Shown in pieces: positions 1 through 8,178 of a stretch of 64,000 bases of DNA. The notes beneath the pieces were generated by a model. That model did not search any database. It was not told where the DNA came from and saw nothing but the letters and a program-made list of their open reading frames with translations. Made by a program: the position numbers and the translations under genes. The stretch is from Spongiibacter sp. IMCC21906 (GTDB lineage Bacteria > Pseudomonadota > Gammaproteobacteria > Pseudomonadales > Spongiibacteraceae). The stretch is from assembly GCF_001010805.1 (NCBI RefSeq), contig NZ_CP011477.1:2061001-2125000 (forward strand), given 5' to 3'. How positions within the stretch are numbered: the stretch's first letter is position 1; the number at the start of each line of letters is the position of its first letter.

Positions 1-460
1 GACTCGATTAATAAAAGCCCAGAGCTGAGTCTTACCCGCGAAAGCGGGTATCCAGTGTTGCGAGCTTTGGCTGTGGTGGGAAGGGCGTTTTTATTGCGGC
101 GACTGGATCCCGGCTCAAAGCCGGGATGACGATTTTCGAGATTGAGGGTGACGATTTCCGAGGCTGATGAGGGCGGTTTTGGAGACCGAGGGTGACGATT
201 TCGCTAACGTCGAGACTCGGTTAATAAAAGCCCTGAGCTGAGTCTTACCCGCGAAAGTGGGTATCCAGTGTTGCGGGCTTTGGCTGTGGTGAGGAGGGCA
301 GTTTTTACTGTGGCGACTGGATCCCGGCTCAAGGCCGGGATGACGATTTTCGAGATTGAGGGTGGCGATTTTGGAGTTGATGGTGGTTGTTTTGGAGCTA
401 AAGGATAGCGGTTTGAAAATCTGAGGATAGCTGTTTGGAGCCTGAGGATGCCGCTCTGTT
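1..460. repeat. Two tandem REP-doublet repeat units, period about 213 bp
   Basis: A unit beginning GACTCGATTAATAAAAGCCC at position 1 recurs at 214. Each copy contains a hairpin ACCCGC-GAAA-GCGGGT followed by TATCCAG, a spacer of about 50 nt, and a second hairpin beginning CTGGATCCCGG and ending ATGACG. The doublets lie at about 28-132 and 241-347. The tail of each copy degrades into short 'gattgagggtgacgattt'-like repeats. Paired inverted hairpins with TCCAG/CTGGA facing inward match the layout of REPINs (REP doublets mobilised in trans by RAYT transposases). No RAYT gene is seen here. Confidence 0.75.
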
Positions 461-620
461 AATCACGTTTTTAGAAAATGCTTCCACTTGGTTATGTGGC
501 CTGTCTAATTTTATGATATGACAAGCTCTATCTCGTTGAGAGGTAATGAAGTGTTACCTATATGGCCGAGCTAGATGGCCGAGCTAGTCTGTAACCCATG
601 TGACCGGTTTGCACTAAACA

Positions 621-724
621 GAGTCTTACCCGCGAAAGCGGGTATCCAGTGTTGCGGGCTTTGGCTGTGGTGAGGGCGTTTTTACTGTGGCGACTGGATC
701 CCGGCTCAAGACCGGGATGACAAT
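621..724. repeat. Third REP-doublet element
   Basis: A single further copy of the doublet at 28-132: hairpin with ACCCGC/GCGGGT, spacer 'gttgcgggctttggctgtgg', then the CTGGATCCCGG hairpin ending near ATGACA. It lies apart from the first two, after about 160 bp of non-repetitive sequence. That sequence includes a direct duplication of ATGGCCGAGCTAG near 563-588. Confidence 0.7.
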
Positions 725-727
725 TTT

Positions 728-778
728 TGAGGCTGAGGCTGAGGCTGAGGCTGAGGCTGAGGCTGAGGCTGAGGCTGA
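728..778. repeat. Hexanucleotide tandem run (TGAGGC)8
   Basis: Eight perfect TGAGGC units followed by TGA. The run directly follows the third REP doublet, and single 'gaggctga' motifs follow the earlier copies, so it looks like slippage expansion of the element's tail. From here to 889 I see no credible gene. The short open frame at 788-997 overlaps the end of the glutaminyl cyclase gene on the other strand and has no family resemblance. Confidence 0.85.
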
Positions 779-889
779 CGAGTTAAAGTGTTATCCCTAT
801 TGTGGTCGTATATGCAAGATGTTGAAGAAGTTCTTGGATGCTCGCTTACAAGGATGACATGTTTAGATCAATGCCATTCGGTCTTGGAG

Positions 890-1729
890 CTACTTTTGGG
901 GGAGGGGAAGCGGGATTTCAAGCCGGTAAATAACAGGCCAGAATTTCCCGGTAACGAGCCAGCTGCCATCACTGCTGTCGTAAGCGATGCCATTTAGTAC
1001 GGCTTGATCAGAACTGACCGCCGGTTTTAGTGCCGCAAGATTGATCCGGGAAACTACATTTCCGCTTTTAGCGTTGATAAAGACGATGTCGTCGCTTTGC
1101 CAGACATTGGCGACCACATAGTCACCAACACATTCTAGTTCATTAAGCTTATCTACGGGCTTGCCGTTTTCCCTTACCTCTACTTTATGGCTGAGCTTCA
1201 TGTTTGTGGGTGATAACCATTGCAGGCTCGCGCTGCCGTTACTCATCACAAATTGGCCTTCGTCACCCAAGCCGGGGTGAAAGCACAATCCCCAGCCTTC
1301 ACCTTGATAGGCAAAGGCGCCGAGCACACTAAAATGATGGGGATCTAGAATAAGCCCTTTTTGCGCCCGCCATGTCAGCAGATACAGCCGGTCACGATAA
1401 ATACTCAAGCCTTCTGCAAAGGCGGTGTCGGGGAGGGCCACGCCTTTAAGGTCGGGATCTTGACTTGCCTTAGGAGGGAAGTGACGGCTGATAACCTTAG
1501 AGCGACCGTACAACCCCGTGCTTTCAAACATTCGGCCTTTATAGAGCTCTAAACCCTGTGTAAATAAAGCGGTGTTATGAGGGTACTGTGTAATAACCCG
1601 GTAACCCCGTTTCTGTGCAGTTTTAGCAGTGGTGTCGGCCGGTGCGCCGCGAACTTGGGCGGTTAACATCGGTATTGAAATCAGGGCGGCAAAAAGCCAG
1701 CTCCTGTAGCGTATAAAAGTGTAAGTCAT
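890..1729 (-). CDS. Glutaminyl-peptide cyclotransferase (glutamine cyclotransferase family)
   Basis: Probably converts N-terminal glutamine of exported peptides to pyroglutamate. The protein matches the plant-type/bacterial five-bladed propeller glutamine cyclotransferase family: YPHNTALFTQGLEL, ESTGLYGRSKV, FAEGLS and the LNELECV and LNGIAYD stretches are typical. I chose the internal ATG at 1729, because the 16 codons before it would precede a clean signal peptide (hydrophobic LFAALISIPMLTA, cleavage near VRGA). The mature protein is therefore likely periplasmic. It is a single gene with no operon partner; the repeat spacer lies downstream. Family assignment is firm, the physiological substrate unknown. 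Confidence 0.88.
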   Translation of the reverse strand: MTYTFIRYRSWLFAALISIPMLTAQVRGAPADTTAKTAQKRGYRVITQYPHNTALFTQGLELYKGRMFESTGLYGRSKVISRHFPPKASQDPDLKGVALPDTAFAEGLSIYRDRLYLLTWRAQKGLILDPHHFSVLGAFAYQGEGWGLCFHPGLGDEGQFVMSNGSASLQWLSPTNMKLSHKVEVRENGKPVDKLNELECVGDYVVANVWQSDDIVFINAKSGNVVSRINLAALKPAVSSDQAVLNGIAYDSSDGSWLVTGKFWPVIYRLEIPLPLPQK

Positions 1730-1932
1730 AACCAAATCATAACAGGGGTAAATGAATATTGGGTAACTCCCTGTCATGGCTACAAATTGTGAAAATTACC
1801 GTTAGGGGAACAACTTTAGGTGTTACTGTGTCAGAGATTACGCTTGGCAAGAAAAGCTAGGTGTAAAAAACATAATGCCACGACTGAAAAAGTGGCGTTC
1901 ATTCTGCGATAGCTCAAGGAGGGCTAAAACAA

Positions 1933-2157
1933 ATGAAGCGCAATTCAGAAAATACCTTGGTTTCAATGGTAAGTCGTTATCTTTTAGTAGCGATTATTGC
2001 GGGGGCAGGCCTGTTTACAATCACTGCTTGTGAGGAAAAAGGCCCTATGGAAGAGGCTGGAGAAAGTATCGATCAAGGAATGGACGATATGGGCGATAGC
2101 ATGGATGAAGGCGCTGAAGAGATCAGTGACGAATACGATGACCATACAACTAATTAA
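1933..2157 (+). CDS. Small acidic lipoprotein
   Basis: A 74-residue protein with a strong Shine-Dalgarno (AAGGAGGG) before the ATG. It has a basic N-terminus, a hydrophobic segment about 17-30 and the lipobox ITAC with Cys33, so it should be a signal-peptidase-II lipoprotein. The mature 41 residues are very acidic (repeated MDDMGDSMDEGAEE-type sequence) with no domain I recognise. It is followed at once by a textbook terminator at 2171-2200, so it is probably monocistronic. Small acidic lipoproteins of this layout are common in marine gammaproteobacteria; function unknown. Confidence 0.8.
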   Translation: MKRNSENTLVSMVSRYLLVAIIAGAGLFTITACEEKGPMEEAGESIDQGMDDMGDSMDEGAEEISDEYDDHTTN

Positions 2158-2170
2158 GTTTAGTTGTGTA

Positions 2171-2200
2171 ACGGGCGCCTAATTGGCGCCCGTTTTTTTT
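2171..2200 (+). terminator. Rho-independent terminator of the small lipoprotein gene
   Basis: Perfect stem ACGGGCGCC / GGCGCCCGT with loop TAATT, followed by eight T residues, 13 bp after the stop codon. Confidence 0.92.
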
Positions 2201-2308
2201 AACTATTGTCACAGGGAAAAGTGTTTTGTGGATTGTTTACACAGGGAGAAATAATCTCGCAAACTAGTGTAGAATCCGCCGTGTTTGTTGTTTAAAAAGG
2301 CCCGAAAA

Positions 2309-3472
2309 ATGTCCCTCACTAGCGCATTCAAATGCCGAGAGCGGCTTGTTCCGGGCACCTTGTTAATTTTAATGTTGATCGCTATAGCCATAGCGATTGT
2401 TGCTGCAAATTCCCCCTATAGCCGTTTATACGATGGCTTGCTCGATGTACGTAAACCCCTCGATTTTCTAAAGCTGCCCACGTCCAGACCGCTTGTTTTT
2501 TGGATTAACGAGACCCTGATGCTTGCTGTGTTTTGTTGGACTGCTTTATTCCTAAAGCAATTTCGACAACGTCATTCAACAGTTACGCGACCCTTGATAG
2601 TTGTGTGGTGCTTGGCTGTAGTGAGCAGCGTGGGGGTGCCTTTCGTCTTGCTAGGCATACAGCAACAACAATTTGATATTGGTCATTTAGCTGCTGTAGC
2701 GGCCGACCCCGCCTTAGTTTGGGTCTGTGGTTTGCTGCTGTGCCGTTTTCTTAATGCGGATTCACGTCTGTTACTGGTGGCATTTGTTGCCAGTCAAAGC
2801 CTCGTTGTATTGGGCGGGGTGTATTTATATCAACTCCCCAACCTGCAATTGGGGCTGGGAGTGTTGGCCGCTTTTTTACTGACGGCGAGTATTTTATTTG
2901 CCAGGTATGGCTTTTTGTTATCGCTGCTCTGCGCTGCAGTTGCATGGTGGGTCTTGTTAAAAATGGGCTTGCCGGGGGGGCTGGCCGGTGTGGCACTGGC
3001 CTATGCGCTACCTATTCCCCAAAACCCGAATCAGCGCCTAATAGTAATAAGCGGCGTTGTGATTTTTCTTATTTGTCCGTTGCTGGTCGCTAATGCCGGT
3101 ATCGGCCTGCGGGGTGTTGATCCAGGTTATGTTTTGCAGCTGCCTGCGTTAAGTTTGCTGTTGACCAGTATGTTACTAAAACCCTTATGGTTGTTTTTAC
3201 TATTGGCGATTGCCATGCACTTTGATTGCTTGCCTGCAGGCTTGAAACAGAAGAGCCCCGTTCTATTTGGGCTGGCTTTACTCAGTGGCGCCAGTCTTTC
3301 GGGCCAATTGTATTTTGGTAGCTTGATTGATCGTGTAGGTAATTATCATTTTGATGTTCGAATGGCTGCGCTGTGTGGTACGGCTCTTGTCTTAGCCGGA
3401 GCATGGTGTTGTTTTCGGTCGGTATCCGGCCTCGCTGCGACTAGCGACGATTTTTCTTCAGGTCTCGAATAA
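2309..3472 (+). CDS. NhaA-family membrane protein, degenerate (catalytic aspartates lost)
   Basis: A 387-residue polytopic protein, the same length as E. coli NhaA (388). The ATG at 2309 is preferred because AAAAAGG sits upstream of it; the in-frame TTG at 2285 only adds MLFKKARK. NhaA landmarks persist: LIAIAIAIVAANSPYSRLYDGLLD at the N-terminus, PLVFWINETLMLAVF, LKPLWLFLLLA with the TM10 lysine, and LPAGLKQKSPVLFGLALLSGASLS near the end. The segment matching ATDIAFALG reads AADPALVWV. The segment matching AIVDDLGAI, which holds the Na+/H+ binding pair D163/D164, reads AFVASQSLVVL with no acidic residue. By family knowledge this should not work as a normal antiporter. Its 3' end overlaps the convergent mnmC gene by 32 bp. 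Confidence 0.75.
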   Translation: MSLTSAFKCRERLVPGTLLILMLIAIAIAIVAANSPYSRLYDGLLDVRKPLDFLKLPTSRPLVFWINETLMLAVFCWTALFLKQFRQRHSTVTRPLIVVWCLAVVSSVGVPFVLLGIQQQQFDIGHLAAVAADPALVWVCGLLLCRFLNADSRLLLVAFVASQSLVVLGGVYLYQLPNLQLGLGVLAAFLLTASILFARYGFLLSLLCAAVAWWVLLKMGLPGGLAGVALAYALPIPQNPNQRLIVISGVVIFLICPLLVANAGIGLRGVDPGYVLQLPALSLLLTSMLLKPLWLFLLLAIAMHFDCLPAGLKQKSPVLFGLALLSGASLSGQLYFGSLIDRVGNYHFDVRMAALCGTALVLAGAWCCFRSVSGLAATSDDFSSGLE

Positions 3473-5528
3473 CAAAACGCGCAGGGGAGAGGTTTTCACA
3501 AAGCGCTCTGTCTAGCGGTGGAAACTCGCCACCAATATAACTTGCGATAAGCTCTGCGCAGATGGGGCTTGAGGTCAAGCCTCGGGAACCGTGGGCAATA
3601 TTAAGGTATAGCCCTGGTTGATAACTGCCCGGACTATCGATGGTCGCTTTGGCATCTTTTCGTAAACGTTTGTAGTCGATATCAAATTTGGCCAAGTCAG
3701 GCACTGGACCCACAATAGGATGATAATCCGGGCTGGTACAGCGTAAGGCGGCGCGGCCGCCGAGAGCTTCTGCATTGCTGTGGAGCAACTCCGGGGAAAG
3801 CTTTCTAAGCTGCTGGATGTTCCAATGATGCTCCATATCGCTGAGTTCGCAATGTTGATCTTTAAGATTGAAGCTTGCACCAATACAAAAATTCTCACCG
3901 GTTGCGGGTGCAAAGTAACCTTCGTGACAAACGACTTTTTTAGGTGAGTAGGCGAGGTCTTTTGGCGATAAATAGCTCAGCTGCCCCCGAATAGCCCGGG
4001 TAGGAAGATAGCCGCAGCATGAGAGCGTTTTTGCCTCATGGCTATTGGCGATAACCAGTATGTCTGTTTCAGCAAGGGTTTTGCCAGCACGATTGCTGAG
4101 TTGCCATTGTGATTCTTGGTAATTTATCTCCCTCACTTCAGTATTATATTTTACGGTAATGGCATCGTGGTTGAGCCAGTATTTACAAAGTGCTGGCGGT
4201 GATAGCCAACCCGCACCGGGGTAGTAAAAGGCCGGGGCATGAAGGGGAATGCCTGCCAGCACGCTCGCTTGTTCTGGCGAAACAAAGGTGAGCCAATCTT
4301 GATGTTTTAATAATGTCTTTAGTTTCTCAAACAGTAACTTATCCGCGTGAGTGCTGGCCATTTGTAGCACACCGCAGAGTTCGCCAATGATATGTTGTTG
4401 CTCTATAAGTGGGCGATAATAGCCCAAGGCGTGCAGAAAGCTTGTCAGCGTAAAGCGGTTGAGACTGCCCAGCTCAGCGGAAAGCTTGGTGTAAAGCACG
4501 CCTTGCGGATTACCTGATGCGCCTTGAGCCGGTTCAGAGCCTCGTTCAATAACCTCGACTTGATATCCACGCGTGGCCAGTGCTCTTGCTGTGCTGGCAC
4601 CCGCCAAGCCTGCACCGATGATTGTCACTTTGTTTGCTAGAGGGTTATTGGAACTGCGGTTAGAACTAGGGCAAGTATAAAAGGGGTTGTGCCATGGGAC
4701 TTTTATATTGCCCCTGTTACTGTTACTGGCCATGCTGATGGCAGAGGTTGCTTGGGTGTTTTTTCGGCCATGCAATATGGCAGGCTTGTGATCAAGGCCG
4801 TTTACTGTTGCTACCGAAAATCCTCTCGTAATTAAACCGCGACAAACAAGCGCGTCTCCAGTGGACGCGGCAAAGCTACTGCCGGGTTTGCTTAACGTGG
4901 TAATCGAGTCAAGCAAGGTTTCTTGCCACATGTCGGGGTTGAGCTGTGGTGCAAAGCCGTCTAAAAACCAGGCATCGGCGGCGAGGCTCGAATGCGAATT
5001 TTTCTGACTTTCGTTATGGGTGCTGGATGACAAAATAAGCTCAGTTAAACCGTCACTTACATCACCAAAAAACAGATCCAAGCAAACTCTCTCACAATTC
5101 AACAATCTACGGTGGCGGCCTGGTACCAGCGGTGGATAGTTGTGCTGTAGTATGCTGGCTAGATGGCATAGTTCGGGCCAAGATTGGTGTGCCTTTTGCA
5201 GATCAATTGTTCTCATTGGATGTTTATCGATTGAGATATAGTGCAGCTGCCAATGTGACGGTGCTGTTTGTTGCCAGAGCTGCCAAGCAATCAGAAAATT
5301 AAGTCCGGTGCCAAAACCGGTTTCGATAATAGTAAACGTGCCCGGAGGTAATGCGTGAAGCTTATGCCACCGTTGGGCCAAATCATTGTGGTGAAGGAAT
5401 ACATGCCGATTTTCTGCAAGACTGCTTTCTTTGGAAAAATACCCATCGCTATAAGCTTTAGCCACGGGGACGCCGTCTTGCCATTCGACATCTGCGGTTT
5501 GAAGATAATAAGGGTTGGCGTTATCCAT
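3441..5528 (-). CDS. mnmC: Bifunctional tRNA mnm5s2U34 biosynthesis protein MnmC
   Basis: Performs the last two steps of mnm5(s2)U synthesis at the wobble position of tRNAs: FAD-dependent removal of the carboxymethyl group, then SAM-dependent methylation. The 695 residues fit the family (about 660-690). The N-terminal methyltransferase half (about 1-270) begins DVEWQDGVPVAKAYSDGYFS and includes FIIETGFGTGLNFL-type SAM-binding sequence and AWFLDGFAPQLNPDMW. The C-terminal oxidoreductase half starts with a Rossmann FAD site (VTIIGAGLAGASTARAL) and has SGNPQGVLYTKL. It is divergent from the opp operon, with 47 bp between start codons. Confidence 0.96.
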   Translation of the reverse strand: MDNANPYYLQTADVEWQDGVPVAKAYSDGYFSKESSLAENRHVFLHHNDLAQRWHKLHALPPGTFTIIETGFGTGLNFLIAWQLWQQTAPSHWQLHYISIDKHPMRTIDLQKAHQSWPELCHLASILQHNYPPLVPGRHRRLLNCERVCLDLFFGDVSDGLTELILSSSTHNESQKNSHSSLAADAWFLDGFAPQLNPDMWQETLLDSITTLSKPGSSFAASTGDALVCRGLITRGFSVATVNGLDHKPAILHGRKNTQATSAISMASNSNRGNIKVPWHNPFYTCPSSNRSSNNPLANKVTIIGAGLAGASTARALATRGYQVEVIERGSEPAQGASGNPQGVLYTKLSAELGSLNRFTLTSFLHALGYYRPLIEQQHIIGELCGVLQMASTHADKLLFEKLKTLLKHQDWLTFVSPEQASVLAGIPLHAPAFYYPGAGWLSPPALCKYWLNHDAITVKYNTEVREINYQESQWQLSNRAGKTLAETDILVIANSHEAKTLSCCGYLPTRAIRGQLSYLSPKDLAYSPKKVVCHEGYFAPATGENFCIGASFNLKDQHCELSDMEHHWNIQQLRKLSPELLHSNAEALGGRAALRCTSPDYHPIVGPVPDLAKFDIDYKRLRKDAKATIDSPGSYQPGLYLNIAHGSRGLTSSPICAELIASYIGGEFPPLDRALCENLSPARFVIRDLKKNRR

Positions 5529-5575
5529 GGTGTTGAAAATGTCAGAGCAGCTATTGGCGGGATCGAATTGTAGCA

Positions 5576-7231
5576 GTGATTAAGTCAAAAAAAGTTTTAA
5601 GAGTTGTTAACCCTTTTCGGGATTGTGCGTTGCCCGCTTTTTTGAACATATTTTTATGCGTGCTACTGACTTTCTCGATTCCCGCTTACAGCCAAGCGGT
5701 TGATAGTGCCAACGCCAAAATTAGTTTGGCATTGGCAACTGAACCCCCTAGTTTAAATAGCGCCCAGGCCACCGATGCCATTGCCAGTTTTGTTCTATCT
5801 CATTTAATGGAAGGCTTATTAGCTTATGGTCCAAAGGGTGAATTGGTCGCGGGTGTTGCAGAGCGCTGGGAGTTAACGGCGGAGGGCGCCCGGTTCTGGT
5901 TGCGTGACGATGCACGCTGGAGTGACGGTCGTAAAGTCACGGCCCATGATTTTGTGTTTGCCTGGCAGTATGCACTTAAGCCCAGTACCGCCTCTCAGTA
6001 TGCGTTTATTTTTTCGCCTATTGCCAATGCTGAGAAAGTGAATCGTGGCGAGTTGCCTCCTGCTGCGCTGGGTGTATCGGCGGTGTCTGACCGAGAACTT
6101 CGAGTAGACTTTGAAACGCCATGTCCCTATTTTCTTAGCCTGACCGCCTTTATGACGTTTATGCCGCTGCGTGAAGACGTGGTGCAAGAATGGGGCGACC
6201 GCTTCGCCGCTGACCGGGATAAGATGGTCTTTAATGGTCCTTTTGTGCTCTCCAAGTGGGTGCACGGCGCGCATTTACGATTTGAGAAAAACCCCCAATA
6301 TTGGAACGCTGAAAGTATCCGTCTCGATGAAATCGATATTCCCTATATCACCAGTGATTTCAGTGCCCAGTTTAATTTATTTCGAGATGGGCAAATTGCC
6401 ATGGCAGGACTCGATACGGGGTTGTTAGATGAGGCGGTAAAGCGCGGTTATGACATCCACGATTTTCATACGGGTTCGTTGTTTTTTTTGGAGTTTAATT
6501 TTAGAGAAGGGCGGGTTACTCGCAACCTGGCTTTTCGGCAAGCGGTGCAGCGGGTGATTGATCCCGCTTTGCTGGTGAATAAAGTGATTGGCTTGCCGGG
6601 AATCGCACCGGCATATTCGCTGTTTCCTAAAACAGTGGAGGGCATGTCCGCTCCGTTTAGAGAAGAGTATCCGGTGGCCAAAGTGCAACCCGATCTGGCG
6701 GCCGCACGGCGGCTGTTAGCGCAGGCTAAGCGAGAATTAGGTATCGACGAATTTCCACCTTTATTACTCCTGTCAGGGGACAGCCCCAGATCTCAACAAG
6801 AAGCTGAGTATTATCAGTATTTGTTCCGTAAGGGGTTAGGTATTGATTTGCGTATCGATCAACAGGTCTTTAAACAGCGATTGGAAAAAATGCGGCGGGG
6901 CGACTTTGATATTGTCGTGGCGGCGTGGGGACCGGATTACGACGATATTATGACCTTTGGCGATTTGTTTGCTTCTTGGAATGATAATAACCGCGGGCGA
7001 TATAATAACCCTCAGTACGATCGCTGGGTGCGAATTGCTCAGCGCAGCAAAGACCCCGAGCAGCGTTTTAAGGCGATGTCACATATTCAGCGCATCGTGG
7101 TAGAGGATGTGCCGATATTGCCTACCTATGAAAACGGCTTGTTGTATGTTCAGCATCCGCGTTTAAAAGGCGTGAGACGGGGTGTGTTTGGCGGCGATCC
7201 CTCTTTTAAATATGCCTGGATAGAGCCTTAG
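5576..7231 (+). CDS. oppA: Oligopeptide ABC transporter substrate-binding protein
   Basis: Periplasmic peptide-binding subunit of the importer formed with the next four genes. The hydrophobic signal region (about residues 20-38, ending AYSQA) precedes an SBP_bac_5-type fold: EPPSLNSAQATDA, LMEGLLAYG, WELTAEGARFWLRDDARWSDGRKVTAHDFVFAWQ and NGPFVLSKWVHG are signature stretches of the OppA/DppA family. The start is GTG at 5576; an upstream TAG rules out longer forms. The ribosome-binding site is weak. No lipobox is visible, so it should be soluble in the periplasm. oppB begins 2 bp after the stop. Confidence 0.93.
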   Translation: MIKSKKVLRVVNPFRDCALPAFLNIFLCVLLTFSIPAYSQAVDSANAKISLALATEPPSLNSAQATDAIASFVLSHLMEGLLAYGPKGELVAGVAERWELTAEGARFWLRDDARWSDGRKVTAHDFVFAWQYALKPSTASQYAFIFSPIANAEKVNRGELPPAALGVSAVSDRELRVDFETPCPYFLSLTAFMTFMPLREDVVQEWGDRFAADRDKMVFNGPFVLSKWVHGAHLRFEKNPQYWNAESIRLDEIDIPYITSDFSAQFNLFRDGQIAMAGLDTGLLDEAVKRGYDIHDFHTGSLFFLEFNFREGRVTRNLAFRQAVQRVIDPALLVNKVIGLPGIAPAYSLFPKTVEGMSAPFREEYPVAKVQPDLAAARRLLAQAKRELGIDEFPPLLLLSGDSPRSQQEAEYYQYLFRKGLGIDLRIDQQVFKQRLEKMRRGDFDIVVAAWGPDYDDIMTFGDLFASWNDNNRGRYNNPQYDRWVRIAQRSKDPEQRFKAMSHIQRIVVEDVPILPTYENGLLYVQHPRLKGVRRGVFGGDPSFKYAWIEP

Positions 7232-7233
7232 TT

Positions 7234-8178
7234 ATGCTGAGCTTTATTGCCAAGCGGTTGCTGTCGGGCGTCATAACCATTTGGTTTATTGCGACTGCCA
7301 CCTTTTTTGCCATGCACGCCGTACCTGGTGACCCATTGGTGCGAGACAAAGCCATGTCGCCACAAGTGCGGGCCGAGCTAGAGGCGCGTTACGGTTTAGA
7401 TAAACCGCTTTTTACTCAATATCAGCTTTTTCTTGGCAATATGATTAAAGGGGATTTTGGTATTTCCTTCACCCAAGAAAACCGCTATGTGAACGATATT
7501 ATTCGCGAGCATTTTCCTATTTCGGCTATCTTGGGTATCACCGCATTATTGATTGCTTTGGTCGGTGGAGTGACCGCGGGCAGTGTGGCGGCCTATTACC
7601 GAAATCGCTGGCCAGATCGATCGGTGATGGTGGCGGTAATTGCGTCGATATCAGTACCGAGCTTTGTTATTGCCGCGCTGGCCCAGCTTATTATTGTGCA
7701 ACTTAATCGCGCTGCTGAACAAACCTTGATTCCTGTCGCGGGCTGGGGCGGCATTGCCAATGTTTGGGTGCCAGCGTTGGTGCTTGGGTTGGGCACAATG
7801 GCCTATCTCAGCCGGTTGATGCGGGCCTCTATGCTAGAAGTTATTACCACCGATTACGTTATGGCGGCTAAAGCAAAAGGCGTGGGGCGCTGGCCCTTGT
7901 TTTGGCGCCATCAATTGCGCAATGCAGTGTTGCCGGTAGTCACAGAACTTGGGCCTACCATTGCGGCCATCACCACGGGTGGCTTTGTAGTGGAGTTGGT
8001 TTTTGCTATTCCCGGTTTAGGGCGTTATTTCGTCCAGGCAGTGCAGCAATTGGACTACACCGTGATTATGGGCACCACGGTATTTTATGGCGCGTTTTTG
8101 GTATTGGTGGTCGTGATTATCGATATCAGTTACGGCTTTATTGACCCCCGTATTCGCTTGTACCGGGGGCGGGGATGA
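7234..8178 (+). CDS. oppB: Oligopeptide ABC transporter permease OppB
   Basis: Inner-membrane permease of the binding-protein-dependent type, 314 residues with about six membrane spans. Family marks: VPGDPLVRDK near residues 30-40, LYSRLMRASMLEV-type region at about 190, the EAA cytoplasmic loop (DYVMAAKAKGVGRWPLFWRH), and the terminal FIDPRIRL motif. The stop overlaps oppC's start by 4 bp, which indicates translational coupling. Confidence 0.95.
   Translation: MLSFIAKRLLSGVITIWFIATATFFAMHAVPGDPLVRDKAMSPQVRAELEARYGLDKPLFTQYQLFLGNMIKGDFGISFTQENRYVNDIIREHFPISAILGITALLIALVGGVTAGSVAAYYRNRWPDRSVMVAVIASISVPSFVIAALAQLIIVQLNRAAEQTLIPVAGWGGIANVWVPALVLGLGTMAYLSRLMRASMLEVITTDYVMAAKAKGVGRWPLFWRHQLRNAVLPVVTELGPTIAAITTGGFVVELVFAIPGLGRYFVQAVQQLDYTVIMGTTVFYGAFLVLVVVIIDISYGFIDPRIRLYRGRG

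Noticed and set aside
788-997. 69-codon plus-strand frame after the hexanucleotide run
   Set aside because: Overlaps the end of the glutaminyl cyclase gene on the other strand and resembles nothing known.
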